This document shows, piece after piece, positions 23,840-38,200 of a stretch of DNA of 64,000 nucleotides. The DNA lies in contig NC_092592.1 of the NCBI RefSeq assembly GCF_047663525.1, forward strand, positions 23,208,501 through 23,272,500, read 5' to 3'. Both the position numbers and the translations under genes were made by a program. The notes beneath the pieces are model-generated. The model was not told the DNA's origin. It did no database searches and saw only the letters and a program-made list of their open reading frames with translations. Within the stretch, counting starts at the first letter, position 1. Each line of letters begins with the position of its first letter. The stretch comes from Anas platyrhynchos (lineage: Eukaryota; Chordata; Aves; Anseriformes; Anatidae).

Positions 23840-24420
23840 CCCTCGGTAACTCCAGCACCGCTCCCGCCCGGCTCGGGGCTCGGCCCCCACAGCCTCCCGA
23901 CCGAAATGGCGGCGGGCCCTCGGCAGGCGGGGAGGGGACGAGGCCCGGCGAGCCCCGCCGGGGGTGCGGGAGCGGCCGCAGCCCCCTGCCCTCGCCCCCC
24001 TCAGCCCCGGCGGCCGTTGGGCTGCAACGGCGGCCCCGCGGCACGGCGGCGCCCACGGCCGCAGGGCAGGCAGGCGGCCCGGCGGCTCTGCCGGCGCTGG
24101 CTCCTCCCTTCGCCCCGCTCCGTGACCCGGCTGCGGCTGCGGCAGCGCAGGGCGTTGCGAGCCGCTCCGCTCCGCTCCGCGGGGAGCCCCTCGCCTCGCC
24201 CGGCCCCGCTGGAAGCAGCTGCCGCCCTCGCGGTCGGTGCCCGCGGCCGGGGTAGCGGTGCCCGCAGGCAGCCCCGGGCCCGGTGGGGCGGGAGCTGCCG
24301 CTGCTGCGACCCCCCCCGAGCCTGCGGAGCGGCGCCCAGCGGAGCCGAGAGGTGAGGAGGGAGGCAGGTGAGGTGGGAGGGAAGGATGGGGTGCCGGCAC
24401 CACGTTTGTAGGCGTCTGTT
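23840..24420 (+). promoter_or_regulatory. STAMBPL1: CpG island, likely STAMBPL1 promoter
   Basis: An abrupt GC-rich block with dense CpG (repeats of CGG, GCCGC, CCGCTCCGC) in an otherwise AT-rich region. It lies upstream of and in the same direction as STAMBPL1. Long frames inside it on both strands are explained by base composition. The block may also fire in the opposite direction, since the ERV LTR on the minus strand begins about 330 bp away. Confidence 0.75.
24290..24351 (+). other. STAMBPL1: candidate non-coding exon 1 of STAMBPL1
   Basis: Inside the CpG island the sequence GGAGCCGAGAG|GTGAGG gives a good splice donor after 24351. The transcription start is unknown, so 24290 is a placeholder. 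The exon would join to the 5'UTR of the exon starting near 35129 across a 10.8-kb intron. Inferred from context without transcript support. Confidence 0.4.
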
Positions 24421-27400
24421 CTGAGAGGCTCGGAACATAAAATGAAAGGTTTAAAAAAAAAAAAAAAAAAAAAAAAGGTGGGGGGTGCGTTGCTTGGCCG
24501 TCTGTAACCCTCTCGTGAGGTGTTTCACCTCGTGTGCTGCGTTTTGTACCCACGGTATCTCCGTCGGACCTAAGTTGCCTCCCCATAGCACAGCAAGCAG
24601 CACAAAGTGATGTCTCCAAGGCGTGGATGCACTTTCCCTTTTCAGAAGGGCGAGGCAAAGTCTCTTCATCTGGGGGAAGTCAGTTTGGTTGGGGATTTCT
24701 TTTGTTTAATGTGCATGTGGTTCTGCTTGTGTGTCCGGGAGGTCATGGGCACGCTTCATGCTGAAAAAGAAAGGTGGTGGGGTTACGCGGTCTTGGGTGG
24801 CTGGTGGCTCCTGGGGCTTCGTTCCTCAGGTTCCAAATTTGGAGGAACTTCTGTCTTCACAACTGGGTTTCTCCTCGTTGTAGGCTGAAGTGGCTGACTG
24901 TCCAAGCTGGAGTCACACGTTTTTAATAAATTGCTTTGGACCAGCAGGTCCTAGAAAATGGGGTACAAATCCATAATTTCATAAAGTACCCCTAGGAAGA
25001 GGCAGTCTAGGTTTGTTGTGGATGTTGCTGAGGCAGTATAGTGAGTTTCGCTGTAACAGCTGGATTTTCTGAAGCCCCAAATGCATTTCTGTCTTGTGTA
25101 CTGTATATCTGTGTGCTCAGGGTATTAAGTGAATCAGAGGCCATTGTGGACCAATCCAGAGATCCCTAGATCACGGCACAGCGTAGAAAGCTTTGTTTGT
25201 AAGTGCTATAGTACAGGTGCAAAATTCGTGTTTATGTTTCTTCTGTAATATTTTAAGCGCTTGTAAATAAAATTCCTGCAATTTGCAGTATTATGTTCAA
25301 AAACAGGGTTTGGTGTCTTGATCAATGAGAACACTGTGAAGGCATTTCTCGTGGTTTCCTTTATGTGTCTAAGTAAGTTCAAGATCAGGCTGTAAGTCAC
25401 TTCCTGGAAGTTAATCACCATGCTGGGGGAGAGTACAAGGTGAGGGGTGTCACGAAATCTTCAACTGCTGCGGGAGTTGCAAGGTGACTTACACATGAAG
25501 ACACTGAGCAAATGCAGTATAGTAATAAATGTTTGGTCTCTGTTTGCCTAACTTGTATGCATAGGTTTTGGGTTTGTTTGTTTTTTTTTTTCCTTGGTCT
25601 TATCTGACTCCTGATATTTTATTTCTATATCAAAGGTTACACATCCAGTTTGTGTGCTGAAACTTAGGTTGCTGACCTGTAATGCAAGTCTTTGTCTACC
25701 AAATTTTAATAAACAGGTAACGTTTTGATTGCCTTGCCATAAAACATATTTTCTGGTCACAGTTTTCATTATAACTAGAAGTATCGGTCCATGAAAGCAA
25801 GTGATCATGCCAACACAGTACAGATCCTGAATGATCTGGTGCCTGAAGGGTCACGGTGGCTTAGTACTCTTGCTGCACAGGCATCCCTCTTATAAAGATC
25901 CACCATTTTGAATCATACGTGGATGATGATACCTCGTGTGATGCCGTGAGTCAGGCACCTGCTCAGACATGACCCTTTGCCCACCACTTCCTACTGGTAG
26001 TTCTATATGACTGACAGTTCAGCATGCAGTGTGTTGAAGTGTGTTAGGGAGGCAGTGGGCTCTCTACATAATCATTGCAGAAAGTGCCTCCATCCTTTAG
26101 TGTCTGCAAATCACAGTCAGAAGGCCTTCAGAGATTTCTAGCCCTTTCCATTGATAAGGAACAGAGCTTGGATAGGCTGTAAAGATCATCAGACTCATCC
26201 TGAAGGGAGAAACAATGAATTTGGAAATTATTTTGGCTCAGAGATAGGCTGTGCCTATCACTGGGATGAACAGCCTGTTGAGCTGCAGGTGTATGAGTTA
26301 ACTGCACATCACTGTGCTATTAACTTTGAGACCCTGGATAATTGAGCCAAAGTAAAACCAGCTTACAGGGCTGCTCGAGTTACACTCAGTGCCCCTATAA
26401 AACACATGCTTATCATTGTTAATCTTAGCAAACTTACAAAAGAGAAAATAGGTATTGTAAGATATTATTTTTTTAACAAGTAGGGAAAAAATGGACTAAA
26501 GCACATCAAATTCTTCATATAAAGTCAGACATTCCTGTTTTTTTTTTTCCATATACTCATAGCATGAGAGATCCTCCAGCTAGGTCAGAGGAGGAGGTTA
26601 AAGACTTCATTATGAAATCAACAAACTGTAGTATCTTGTATGTTTCTGTAGTATTTATGTATGTTTCTGCAGCATGATGCTTATGCCTGGTTAGGTGGTT
26701 ACTTGTGTTAGTTGACTACACTCCTTCCTGTAGGTAATAGCACTATCAGTTTTTTTTACCTGCACTTTGTTCACTTAACCATTAGTGCACAAAACAATCA
26801 GAATCCATTGAAGTAATGCCCCAATTTGTGTTGTTTGTTTTTTTTTTTTCTTCTAGATTTGAGGCCACAAGGCAGGCATCATTCTTTACAGATAATTTAA
26901 AAGACATGAGGTGAACTGTGAATTTGTGTCAAAAATATCTGCTAAACTTAATTCTCCCTTTTTTTGTTACCTATGTTATGAGCTATAACAAATAAGGCAG
27001 GATAGGAATTTGTCATCCAGTAGAAACAGAAATTGATCGTTGCAGCTGGTTACTTGCCCTATTAACAAGTGTCCTAATTAGAGGTTATGGAATGTCAAAC
27101 TGTTACAGAATTAAGTGGCAAATACTGTCAAACTGTTGTCTTTTATAGGAAGAACAGGAAGACTTCTAAACCTTCCTGAGGCTTTGTCTCTGAGAGAAGT
27201 GGGGCTACAGGCAGGAAATCTGTGAAACCTGAGAATTTGCAAGTAATCATGCTTTCTCTCTTTCTTGGAAATCTCTGAAGTGTTGCAGACCTCTGTGCTG
27301 ATCTTAGCCTCTCATTTGTTTCCCTTGGCAACACAGCTTCTTGTCTTCATGATGGAAGTTAGTTTTATCTATGATGATATGTGTTGCAGGTATCTTGTTT

Positions 27401-30400
27401 CAGTATGTCAACTGAACCATCAAAGAACAAATCATATAATAGGCGTTTCTTTTGTTTCTTCCCTCTTCTGGCTTAATGTGCCCAGGTACACTAACTTTTA
27501 TGGGGGACTGTTATGGATTTCCTAAAGGAAGAATAGAGCACTGTTTCTCTATGCAATGCCTAAAATATCCTTTTAATGGGTTATTGGAGAGATGCTGTCC
27601 TGTGTTGCATAAGTATATTTCAGTCACTGCCTAAAAATTCTACTGATCTGTAAATCTAGTTGTTCTGGTGATACTTTATCAGTTACATCAAAATTGCTTT
27701 TCTGCTGAAACTGAATGGTGTTACCAAAATGGGAGAGGGAGAAATTGTGTTTCGTTTTGACAGAAGAAACCACGAGACAAAGAACCATCTGAGTTCACAG
27801 GCCACTGGTTCACAGGTGCATGTTTTGGTGTTCAGAACTTCTGGTCTGTTATTCCGGACATTCCCTTAAAAGCAGCTAATAATTGGTGTAGACAGAGCAT
27901 ATTAATAAATCAGGTAGCAAGCCATCATTATCACATACAGCATAAGTGCACAGGGTTACATAACAGTAGCACAGACATAGCAGATCTTGACTTCAAAACA
28001 GTCTGTGTAAAAAGGAATGAGAAATAGATGTGGGTCAGAGCCCTTTGTACTCTGAAGTGATGGGAAATGTCTGTGGGTTCCGCAGTCATAGTCTTTGTAG
28101 TGGTGGTGCTTCTCCCCAAAGTGATTAATTCAGTTTCGTAGTCAACTTACTGATACCCTAAGTTTAAAACATGCATCAGCACAACCCTCCCATCTCAGTC
28201 ACTGACCTTCAGCAGTTAACCTCCGTGGGTTGGATCAGTGTCCTGCCAGCTGAATAGGTAAGTGCCAGGTGTTAGGGAGAAACCGAAAGAAAATGATATT
28301 AAATTAAGATCATGGCAAAGTGTAAGAGGTCTGAGTGGTGGAATAAACTGTCAGTTTTGAGTTACTGCTTGAGGTGGCAAGTGAGGTTTTCTTTATGTCT
28401 GCTTCCTTTTTGTGGAAGGGGAAATAATGAGATGGACTTTATTACCCATGGGTAAAGAGACTTCACATATGCATTTGTGTTGTATGACTTTCTTCCGTAC
28501 CAGGAACAGAAAGCGTAGATGAGCAAACAGTTCTTTCATGTGTCATGTTGGGTATTATTTGCTTGTTGTAGTGGTTTATCAGATTCTCAGCAGACCTGAT
28601 AGCAATCTAATTTTATTGAAGTGGTTTCTTAATGCAGTAATATTTGTATCTGTTCCAAAGGGAAAACTGTCCCTAGAAAACATCCGATGGTATGGAAGTA
28701 GCTACATTCACAAACTGCAGTCAACCAAATGTTTGCTGAGCAACTTTAAAAGTCTTCAAAGAATTGTTCTCACTTTTTTAGCTGTTGAAAAACACATTTT
28801 TGTAATTCATCTTGTTTAGATGAAAATAAAGCTCAATTTTGTGATGTAAGATTGAGCAATGAGTGGTGTAACCATACAGGGAACATTTGGGTTTGTCAGA
28901 TCAGTGCATGGAAGATCTCTGCACATGATTTCTCCCTCTCAGTGCCGAAGGGGGTAAAGATGCTACTGTTTGTACACCACCAACAGTGAGACCTCCAGAG
29001 AGACCTTTAGGCAGCATCTGGGGAGGTGTGTGGGACTGGTCCTTCACAGGAGGAGAAAACAAGGATATAACCATAACCATGACCCACAACCAGGAGAAAG
29101 CATTGTATAGCTCAGCAGGTGCCTGTAGGAGCTAGTGAAGCCTAGGAGGAGATCTTGTCAATGCTCTTTAAACATAGCCACAGGGCCGAGAGGCAGTGTT
29201 AAATTATGAACCGTTACTGAGACAGGCTTTTCTAGTGCCAAGACTGGTAGCTCCTACCATGAAGAGCAACTTCTCCATTGAATGATGTGGGGTTGTCAGC
29301 AAATGGTTCATTGTGGTGCTTCTCTCTGAAAGGCCCTTCTGTTGTTTTGTGTTAGTTGTGGGATTATTTTTTTTTTTCTCTGCAAAAGAGAATGATCTTG
29401 CCATGACATTCAGTGCTTTGTTGTTGTGGTGTGTAGTTTTTTTTTTTGTTGTTGTTTTGTTTTTGTTTTTTTTTTTTCCAGAAGAGGCTACTTACTATAG
29501 TAGCTGAATCACTTGTTGTAATGGGGAACTGTCGTTTCAAAAAACATGCTGACAGATAAACATGCTGTTTCTTTTTGGAGAGAACCAACAGAAGGCAGTT
29601 TGCTGTTTAAGCTGTTTTTAGCATATTTTATATCAAACCCGTGTGTGTGTAAATGATTATGTTCTGTACCAATATGCCTGGCATTTCAAAAAGGGCTTGA
29701 ATGAGATAGGTGCCTGTATTTCACTAAAGACAGTTTACATCCACTTCAAAACACACAAGTATAGGTATCTGCATGACTTGTTGGCATCAAACAGTCATTT
29801 ATCTTCATGTAGCAATGACTGGATGTGCTCTATTTCGGGTTTGCTGAGACAATTGAATTCTATTATTGGCAGTTAAAAGGTGTTTTTGCACTTGCTAATT
29901 TGACTATTTTAGTGAGGACAGGCCTCTGTGGTTTGAGACATCTTTATTCTATAGTCATCACACCTGATAGTGTAGTAAAACAGACTATTACTGTTTTAGT
30001 TTCTTATTGCAGTATTAAAGTAACCTTTTTCTTTTTTTATCATAGAAAGAATGTAGAGCAGCGCTCTCAGGAGTAGCTTATAAAAAGTGAAACTGTGCCA
30101 TGTTTTAGATCTTTTACTAGCAAATATTTCTAGACCCTAATCACGATGAACTGAAGTGAATGGTTTCTATGGGCATCACATCTGGGCTTTAATTCCACCA
30201 AAATAGCAAACAAAGGATGGATATTTCTAAAATAATTTACTACTAAAATACGCAAAGAATAAAGTCACTGTTATTTTTTAACAGAATCATAGCCAGTACA
30301 TTAAAAAGTGCTGTGGAAAATTTTACCAGTGATCTGTTTAATGCAGCTTTTTAGTAAGACCAGCATTCTAACTATTGACAAGTGCTGCTGGAGTAGTGAA

Positions 30401-33400
30401 ATCAGCGTGTTATGACTAAGCAAGACCTTTGAAATTGAAAAAGTATGTTACAAGGGGGGAAAGTGGAAACTAATGATTAAACTGATACATTGTTAGGTCA
30501 GGCTGTTACTTGTTTATAAATCTATAAAGCTCATTCAATATCTAAAAAACTCTTGTGAAGACAGAAGAAAGAAAAGCGGCCCCAAGGCCGCAGCAAGGAG
30601 GGGAAACCCATCCTGGTGCTTCTGCGGCCCAAGGGTCTCAGGGCTGCTGTCACCCCAAGCCCCCCACTGGGCCGTGCCTTCCCCAGCAGGCCTTGTCAGA
30701 GCCTGGCCGCGTGGCCTGGCTGTGCTCGCGGGTTGCACGTGGCCGGGTTGTGCTCCTGGGGTGTTTCGGAGCCTGCCCAGCTCTGAGCAGAGGTGGTACA
30801 CACTCCTTCTGCCCAGACTGTGAGCTGGTCCCACACAGGCATCACAAGCACGAGCTGTGGGGCTTTGTTAGCTTGGTACTGCACCTGAGCTAATTGGCCC
30901 TGCTGTGTAGCCCTGCATACCGCCTTTCGCTATCACAGGGCACGCTTCTGTAACTTCCAGAATCAGCTGAGGCTGAGCACAGGCAAAGGGGCTCTTGTTT
31001 GTCCACGTCCACCCACACTGACAGTTACAAACATGCCAGTGCAGCATACTGTGAGGGTGTTGGAGAATTTGTGGTGAATTATGGTGTTGTACCTCTCAGA
31101 AAACCCATGAGCATGTGTTCATCTTCTCATTACCACCTCTGTCTCGTTAGCTTACTCTTGACTTTTGATGATCTTGAAATACTATATGTAGTTTGATGTG
31201 CTATTTGCTTAAATATGCAATACTTCCTGATAAAATTGCTGTCTTTCATTCTCCTTTCACTTGGTACCATGCTTGTTAGCCTGAACAGAAAGAATGATTT
31301 TAATGCCATTTAAAACACTGTTCTTGCTTTGCTCTGTTTCCTGTGGCTGAAGGCCTTTGATTTAATTAAGCTGGATTTTCAGAATAATTAATCTGTAGTA
31401 TAATAACGTGGATTGAATAGGAAAATAAGTGGTTTTCTTTTTGAGATGGAAATGGGATTTGGTAAGGAGTGTCTGATTAAATTAGGAAAAATATCTTAAC
31501 TGTTGAATGGATGTTACATTCTTATATTCTTATAATGATTTTCAGAAAATTCATCATTAGAGAAAACTTAGCATGCTAAATCTACAGACATTTCTTCTTA
31601 ACCAGATGTTACCTATGTCCCTCTAAATTAGCTGTAGTGCCTGAAATCGGATAGCAGAAAAATGCATGTTTACTCTTAGAATTTAGAGCACTTCACACTA
31701 ACAGACTCTGACAGCTCCATGCTGGTGTTGCTACTTATCCCACGTGCTTGGGGCTGGATTGTGGTTTACTGTATTTGCATAACTATTTTGTATATCTGAA
31801 TATAGTTAGTTTCAGTTACATGGAGAGGTCTCCTACTTGCCTTTGTCTTTGCTCTTGTAGAGTAAAGTATGTGTTTATTCCACAAGATAAGTAGTCATTG
31901 CTCAGGACTGGGCAGCTCTTGGTAGACTCTGTACAAGTTCATAGGGGGCATTTTTAAAGCCAGCTCCTGCCAGTCATGCCCTCTGAAAGGGGCAGTCTGT
32001 CTGTCACCACCTCCACCTTTCTACCGCTTTCCGTACGTCCTGAGCTGAGAAATCACTCAAAGGAAGTAATTAATTAAAATGAGTCTACTTAACTTGAATT
32101 TAGGTTAGGTATAACTCGCCTTGAAGTCACTATTGTCAACAAAGCAGAGGTAGAAAAAAATATGGCAAGGGCAAGAGTGCAAAGCTGCAGCATGAGGAAC
32201 ATTATGCGTGGAGGCATACCGGGGAACTGACAAAAGTGTTTGTGGGGGTGGTTTTAGTAAAGCTTAATCTTCTGCCTTTTAACGATTTATAATTCTAGCC
32301 AGTGTGCCTGCGTGTTAAGGGTAATATATAGTAGTGTGATCATAAAGCAGCGAATGATCTTTTTAGGACTCTTTTACCTTTTTTTTTTTTTTTTAATTAT
32401 GCAGCCACTTGTAATAACTAATACATTTGAATCTTGTTTTGCATTTTTGTAAACGTGATACAAATTCATCCTAGTATTTCTTCTTCATTTAAAATGTCTG
32501 GGCGTTAACATGCTCCTGAATCTAAGTTTAAAAAGTCCGTTTCCTCTTTTATCTGAGGTGATTTTTTTGCTAACCCCTCGCGCGGTGACCTGACTGTGCT
32601 CAATGCCTTGCTCTCTGCAGGGCTGCTTCAGCTTTTCAAAGCCCTGGCACACTTTTGAGGAAGTGTGAGTTTCTGCTGTTACCAGATGTCTCTTGTTTAA
32701 AATAACCAGCGTTAGGTATTTTTTTTTTCTTATTATTAATGATTCTTTTTGTTAAAAATTTAAATGAGAAATGTTTGCAAGTAAGGGGTTCTGTGATGCC
32801 TTCTTCTGCCAGTTCAAAAGATTTTGGCTGGGGGATACCACAAGCTTCTTTAGCAAGGACTTATTTGAGAATGCTAGCAAAAAAAAAAATAATAAAAACG
32901 GTGGCTTCTGTGTTCCCTACTTGCCTACACTAAGATTTTTCCACTTGTCTACCCACTAGGCTGAAAAGTCTTCAAGCTGTGGTAACAGTTGAAAGAAGCA
33001 TATAACCCATATCCCCTCCTTGGACCGTTTCCATGCTGGATGTTGTAGAAAGTCCATAAGGACAGTGTTTGAAAAGCAGTTTTCTTATATAAGAACTGCT
33101 AATTGAAATAGGAACTGAATAAAAAACATTTCTGCACCCTTTAATTTTGAACAGTATTTTCTGGAATAAATTGAACGTCTAGACCATTTTGCAGCATGTC
33201 ATTCATAGTTATATGCATACCTTAGATCAAAGCCAGCCTTCCAGTCAGTCATTGTGGATCTCCCAGTTGCTATTAGGGGAACTAAGAAAAATATTTTAAA
33301 TCTGCAAATGATGGATAAGGGAATAAGTGGTTTTAAAATACATGCTTTTTAGTTCTGAGAGTGCTTTTCCTTGTTTGTTTGTTTTATTAATGTTCCTAAG

Positions 33401-35128
33401 CCACACAGAACATATGAATGCAGTCTCTTACTGAAGATTTGTTCTGAGCATCCGAGCTACAGGGATAGAAAACTAATGTGAGCTCCGTGCTGACCTGGCT
33501 TGTAGTCCTCTCCTTTCACAGCCTACCATGGCTACCATTTTCCAACTAAGAAGGCTCTCTAGTGGAACTAGCCACAAGGCACTATAAACATAGCTTTGGT
33601 ATATACTAAAGCAAAAATATTTCATTATCATGGTCCCATGAGATCTTTCTGCAGCCTGTGAATTGGCAATGAGTAGGACTCTCCTGCCAAGCTAATCGTT
33701 TACACCAGAGCTCCATCTTTATAAAATGAAATTGTTTAGAGAACTTTTTCCATCAGTGCTACCACCTCAGCTAATGTTGATATTTTGAGTGCATAAGCCA
33801 AGCTCTATTTTTTTCTTCCCAAAAGGGTATCACAAATCATGCAAGTGTTTTGAATGCCTTGAATTGAAAGAAGCTGGCCTTGAAATTGCATTCACAGGTC
33901 TGTGAGATACCAGATGAAGAGAATAAAAATCTTGAAAATGCAAAGCAGAGTTGTAAAGTCAAACAAGAATATATTACTTGAGATTAGGTCATACATAAAA
34001 ACAGGGTAAGGTTGATTCAGTAAGTGTACCATTCCAAAGAAACAGGATGATTCTGATTATTTTAAAGAAAGCATCTTGCTTAAGTGAATGTAAGGTCTCC
34101 TCTAACATTTGGTTATAACATTAACACTAAAGATTAAAAGTAAAGGCTGACCTAATAGATAGATGTTGTTAGTTTTGAGAAAAATGAAGACCCAAATACA
34201 GAAATCAATACTTTAGGAGCCAGCTAAAATGTGTTAGGATTGTTCTCCTCTAACCCAGAATAGCTCTTAGAGAAGGGTGTGCCGAGAAAGTATCTTCGCT
34301 GAACCCTCTGTTTATGCTTCTGTGAAAGCACAAAGCATATGTATTGCAATATATGAAGTGTCTTTGACATTTGGAATCAGATCTGTTTGGACTGAGAGCT
34401 CAAAAGTGAAAGGCCACATTAGCAGCTTCATTTTCATATTTCTAGTGTAATTTAAATAACTAATTTCCCTTTTTTTTTATGATGACCACGCCGTGTCTAA
34501 ATATTTGTCTTTACTTGTTCAGAGCTGTGCAAGGAGTGACTACTATCAGTCAACTTGTCATATTTCATTGTGTTTTGAGTGGTGTTGAAGTCAGCAAGTT
34601 GTACAGGTGGAGCACATAGTGCTTGAAATATTTTCTGTATGTTATATTACTGGTATGAGTTTATGTGCTAAGTTTTATTTATAATTATAGGCTTAGTAGG
34701 AAAAAAGGTGCTAGATTGATGCTGTTTATAAATATGTTTGTCAAAACATATGCTTAAGGAAGCAGATTTTGTGCTTAGCCTTTGAAGTTTTTTTCACTTA
34801 ATGCTTGAAAGTTGGCTTGCTTGTGTGTTTGTGCTTCTTGGTTGTGTTGTTGTTTGTTGTTTTTTTTTTCAAGTTACTGTTAAAATTGTAGAAATAATTT
34901 GCTATGTTGCATTTGAATCCGCTGTAATAATGTTAGGTCAACTAGCGCACAAGTGTCCTGCAAGGCCTCATGCATTCCTACCTTAAATTCTAGATGCCTC
35001 CTAAATTCTAGATTGTTATTAAGTATGTAAGTATTGTGATACTGAAGTGATGAGTGGGTGCAGGCATGCAGACTGATGTGACATTTGAATGTATTTTTAA
35101 TCTGAATGACTTGTCCTATTTCTTCTAG
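24352..35128 (+). other. STAMBPL1: STAMBPL1 intron 1 (putative)
   Basis: 10.8 kb with no coding exon that I can support. It holds an A-run at 24453-24476, T-rich runs near 25580-25592, 26838-26849, 29370-29379 and 29429-29477, and a GC-rich block with CpGs at about 30553-31030 that stands out from its surroundings. A small exon-like block with a strong acceptor at 26857-26910 is discussed under findings. Confidence 0.5.
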
Positions 35129-35246
35129 CACCCAACCACAATCAGCATATTGCTGTTAAGTTTCCCTTGGACTAATAGACTCTGAGGCAGCCTGCTGCAA
35201 ATATTGAACTGATTGATGCTTCAGTCATCCTGTCCTTCACAGTAAG

Positions 35247-38200
35247 ATGGAGACTTCTGAGAAAAAGAGCGATCTTGGTTTACAGACAGAGAACAACATG
35301 GAACAACCATTCAGTATTAGTTCCTTGGTACGTATTACGAAAAATGCTTTAATGGCTTAGCACCCTCTTTCAAATAAGCAACAATTTAAGACCTGTTTAG
35401 CAGTGCTGCTGGCAGCTGAAAGGCTGTTTTCTCGAATTCTGCCAGTTCCTCACATGTTCTGCTTGGTTTCATTGGAATTTTATTTTCATGTGTGTGGCTT
35501 ATGGGGATTTAGCTTGTTTCAGTGATCGTGGTTATAAGAAGTTGAAGTAAATGTTTTGAATAGAAAAAGTAAACCTTTACAACAACATAAGGCAAAACAA
35601 CTTGCAGTAGCCACTTAATTTAACCACTTAACAGGAAGGTAATGATTACAATAAGCAACTCTGCTTCTTCTTCGGTAGAATCACTTTTAGGTTCTTCGAC
35701 TCTGCTTCCTCTGAAACTGTAAAATTAACTGTTGATTAACCAGGAAAACATACTGCTTTTTGTTAGGTGACCTGTACCCAGAATTCATATCCAATATAAC
35801 ATATAACAGTAGTTGGCTTAGTCATGCAGATTATTTTAGTAACTTAAAGTAGAACCTTACCGAATTTCATATTTGGGGGATTCTGAAGAGGACGCACTGT
35901 TATTTTTGATCACTTCTGCTGAGGTTTACTGTTGTGTTTTTTTTCCTTTTATACGTATGTATATGCATTGAGAGGGAGAAGATTTGGGGAGAGGGATAAG
36001 ATAATTTTTTACTTTTATTGCAATTGAGAAACATTAAAATATTTTAACTGTTGCTAGTAGTGAGAAAACTGATACCTATTTTGAGAAGCTGAAGATTTCC
36101 CTTGAGTTTCTTGAATGACATCATTTACTGAAAGAGAATTGTAGTATCTGGCTCTCCTTGCTAATCTCTGTTCTTTTTCAGAAAAAGCTAGTAGCTATTC
36201 CTGACCATACAGACATCTCTGTGACCCCAGAAGAGAGAGTACGTGCCTTAAGCAAACTTGGCAGCAATATCACAATCAATGAAGACATCACTCCACGTCG
36301 TTACTTTAGATCTGGAGTAGAGATGGAGCGAATGGCATCAATATATATGGAGGAGGGAAACCTGGAGAATGCTTTTGTTTTTTATAACAAGTTCATAACG
36401 TAAGAAACAGTTTGTGGTCATTAGAGCTTACAGTTCTGAGTAAATTAAAACGAAGATTTGCAGTGATAATGGGGCAACCCTTTAGATCAGGAGAACAATG
36501 TTTACTGTTTTCTTGCAGAATAGCTGTGCTCTTTAGAGATCTTTACTCTAACCCATCTTTCTTACAATTTCATCTCAGCTGTTTGGGTAATATTCTTATC
36601 TGTCTCTTAACTGGCAGGCATGAATTAACCTCATGTACAAAGGCTGAAGTTTACTCTAATGTAAGCTGTATGAGAATCAGGACATAGATGATAATATTGC
36701 ACAGTGCTATTTAAAAAAAAAAAGAAAAAGATTTTTGCCTTTCTTTTTAGTTTTCATCCCCAAGCTGTTTAAGCATATTTTTTTTGAAAAATATATTGAT
36801 AGCAGATTTAAACTTTTTGTCTAGCTAGCTTTGCTGTAGGATTGATTAGTTTGTTTTGATACTTCTAAAAGTATGCATATCTTAAATTATTTTTTTTTTA
36901 ACAATAAGAAACCTCCTTCCCTCCCCTAATTTTTATTATACTCTGAAAACTAAGCCAAATCTTTCTTATTCGACTTTATTTTAAATGTATGTATCTCTAT
37001 AAAGAGGGTCTGGAGGTGAACATTGCATAAATTGCTGAAAAAATTATTAGCAGCTGAGAATCCTAAACTTTTCTGCAGCTAAGCATTGACAATTCTGTGA
37101 TAATTTAGATGTCTGGATGGGTTAATAATACTGCAGTTAGCTGTGCAGCTTAGTCTGGTAAAAATAACTACTTTAATGATAGTCAGTGCTTTATTTAAGG
37201 TTCAGCATTTCAGCTAAGGAGACAGATTAAGACAGCAGAAATAAGATTTAGTAATACTGGCCATGGTGGGTTTTTTTTTCAAGTGCTGAGTTCTAGTTAA
37301 TCCTGTTTTAATCAAGCCCACTACTAAAGAGAAACACAGTATATTCAGGTGTAGAAAATAAGCTCCTGTCATTATCCTCTGTGTCCATACAAGTCCGTAC
37401 AAGAGATTAAGTGGTAATTTAAACAAATGAACGTATAGAAACCAGCTTGAAGTCATGTGGAATTCGGTGTCTAACAGTTATAACTTGGGAAACTGATTTC
37501 TCTGCCAAAGTAAAAGCTAATGTAGTTATTCCTCTGGTTACTAAGACAAACATGCTGTTTAATTTTCTAGCTTGTTTGTGGAAAAACTGCCCAGTCACCG
37601 AGACTATCACCAATGTGCAGTACCAGAGAAACAAGTTATTATTAAGGTAGGGTTACTGTTTCCTGAACTTCAAGAAATCTTTCCTCTATTTCTGTTCTTT
37701 CCTATCATTCCTTTTCTCCCAGTGCAAACGTAGTCCAAGGCAGCCAATGCAGTTTGAAATTCTGATAACTTTGTCAAGTCATTTATGTTTTATTTTGGTT
37801 TAACCACTTGATCATTACTGAAAGTTAATTTATCATTCTATAAGGAGAACAAGAATGGTCTCTGAATAAGTCAGTAAATTGTTGGAAACACAAGTATATT
37901 TCTGAAATAGTAGTTGGCCCTAGTTTTTTTTATAAAACACATCTACATCAAAAACGTTGGTTATCACACACCTGTTAAACAAGACAGAGATAACAGATCA
38001 CTAGAAAAAATGATCTTTTCCTAAGATAGCAAGTAGTCTTGTTATAGGTAGCTCCTTTCACTGATAGAAACTAATATGGCATTATTTAAAATCAATGTAC
38101 TAAGCTTAATAAGATGATGATTTATTGTGTATTTCTTCTTTTCTTTCCTGGGAGAAGAGCAGTATTTCTTTATTATTTTTTATTTTTAAATCCATATTAC

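Noticed and set aside
23595..24658. Long open frames on both strands across the CpG island (up to 352 codons, minus strand)
   Set aside because: They are Ala/Pro/Arg/Gly-rich and overlap in several frames, as expected from GC-rich sequence. There is no family resemblance, and one frame runs through an A/T homopolymer.
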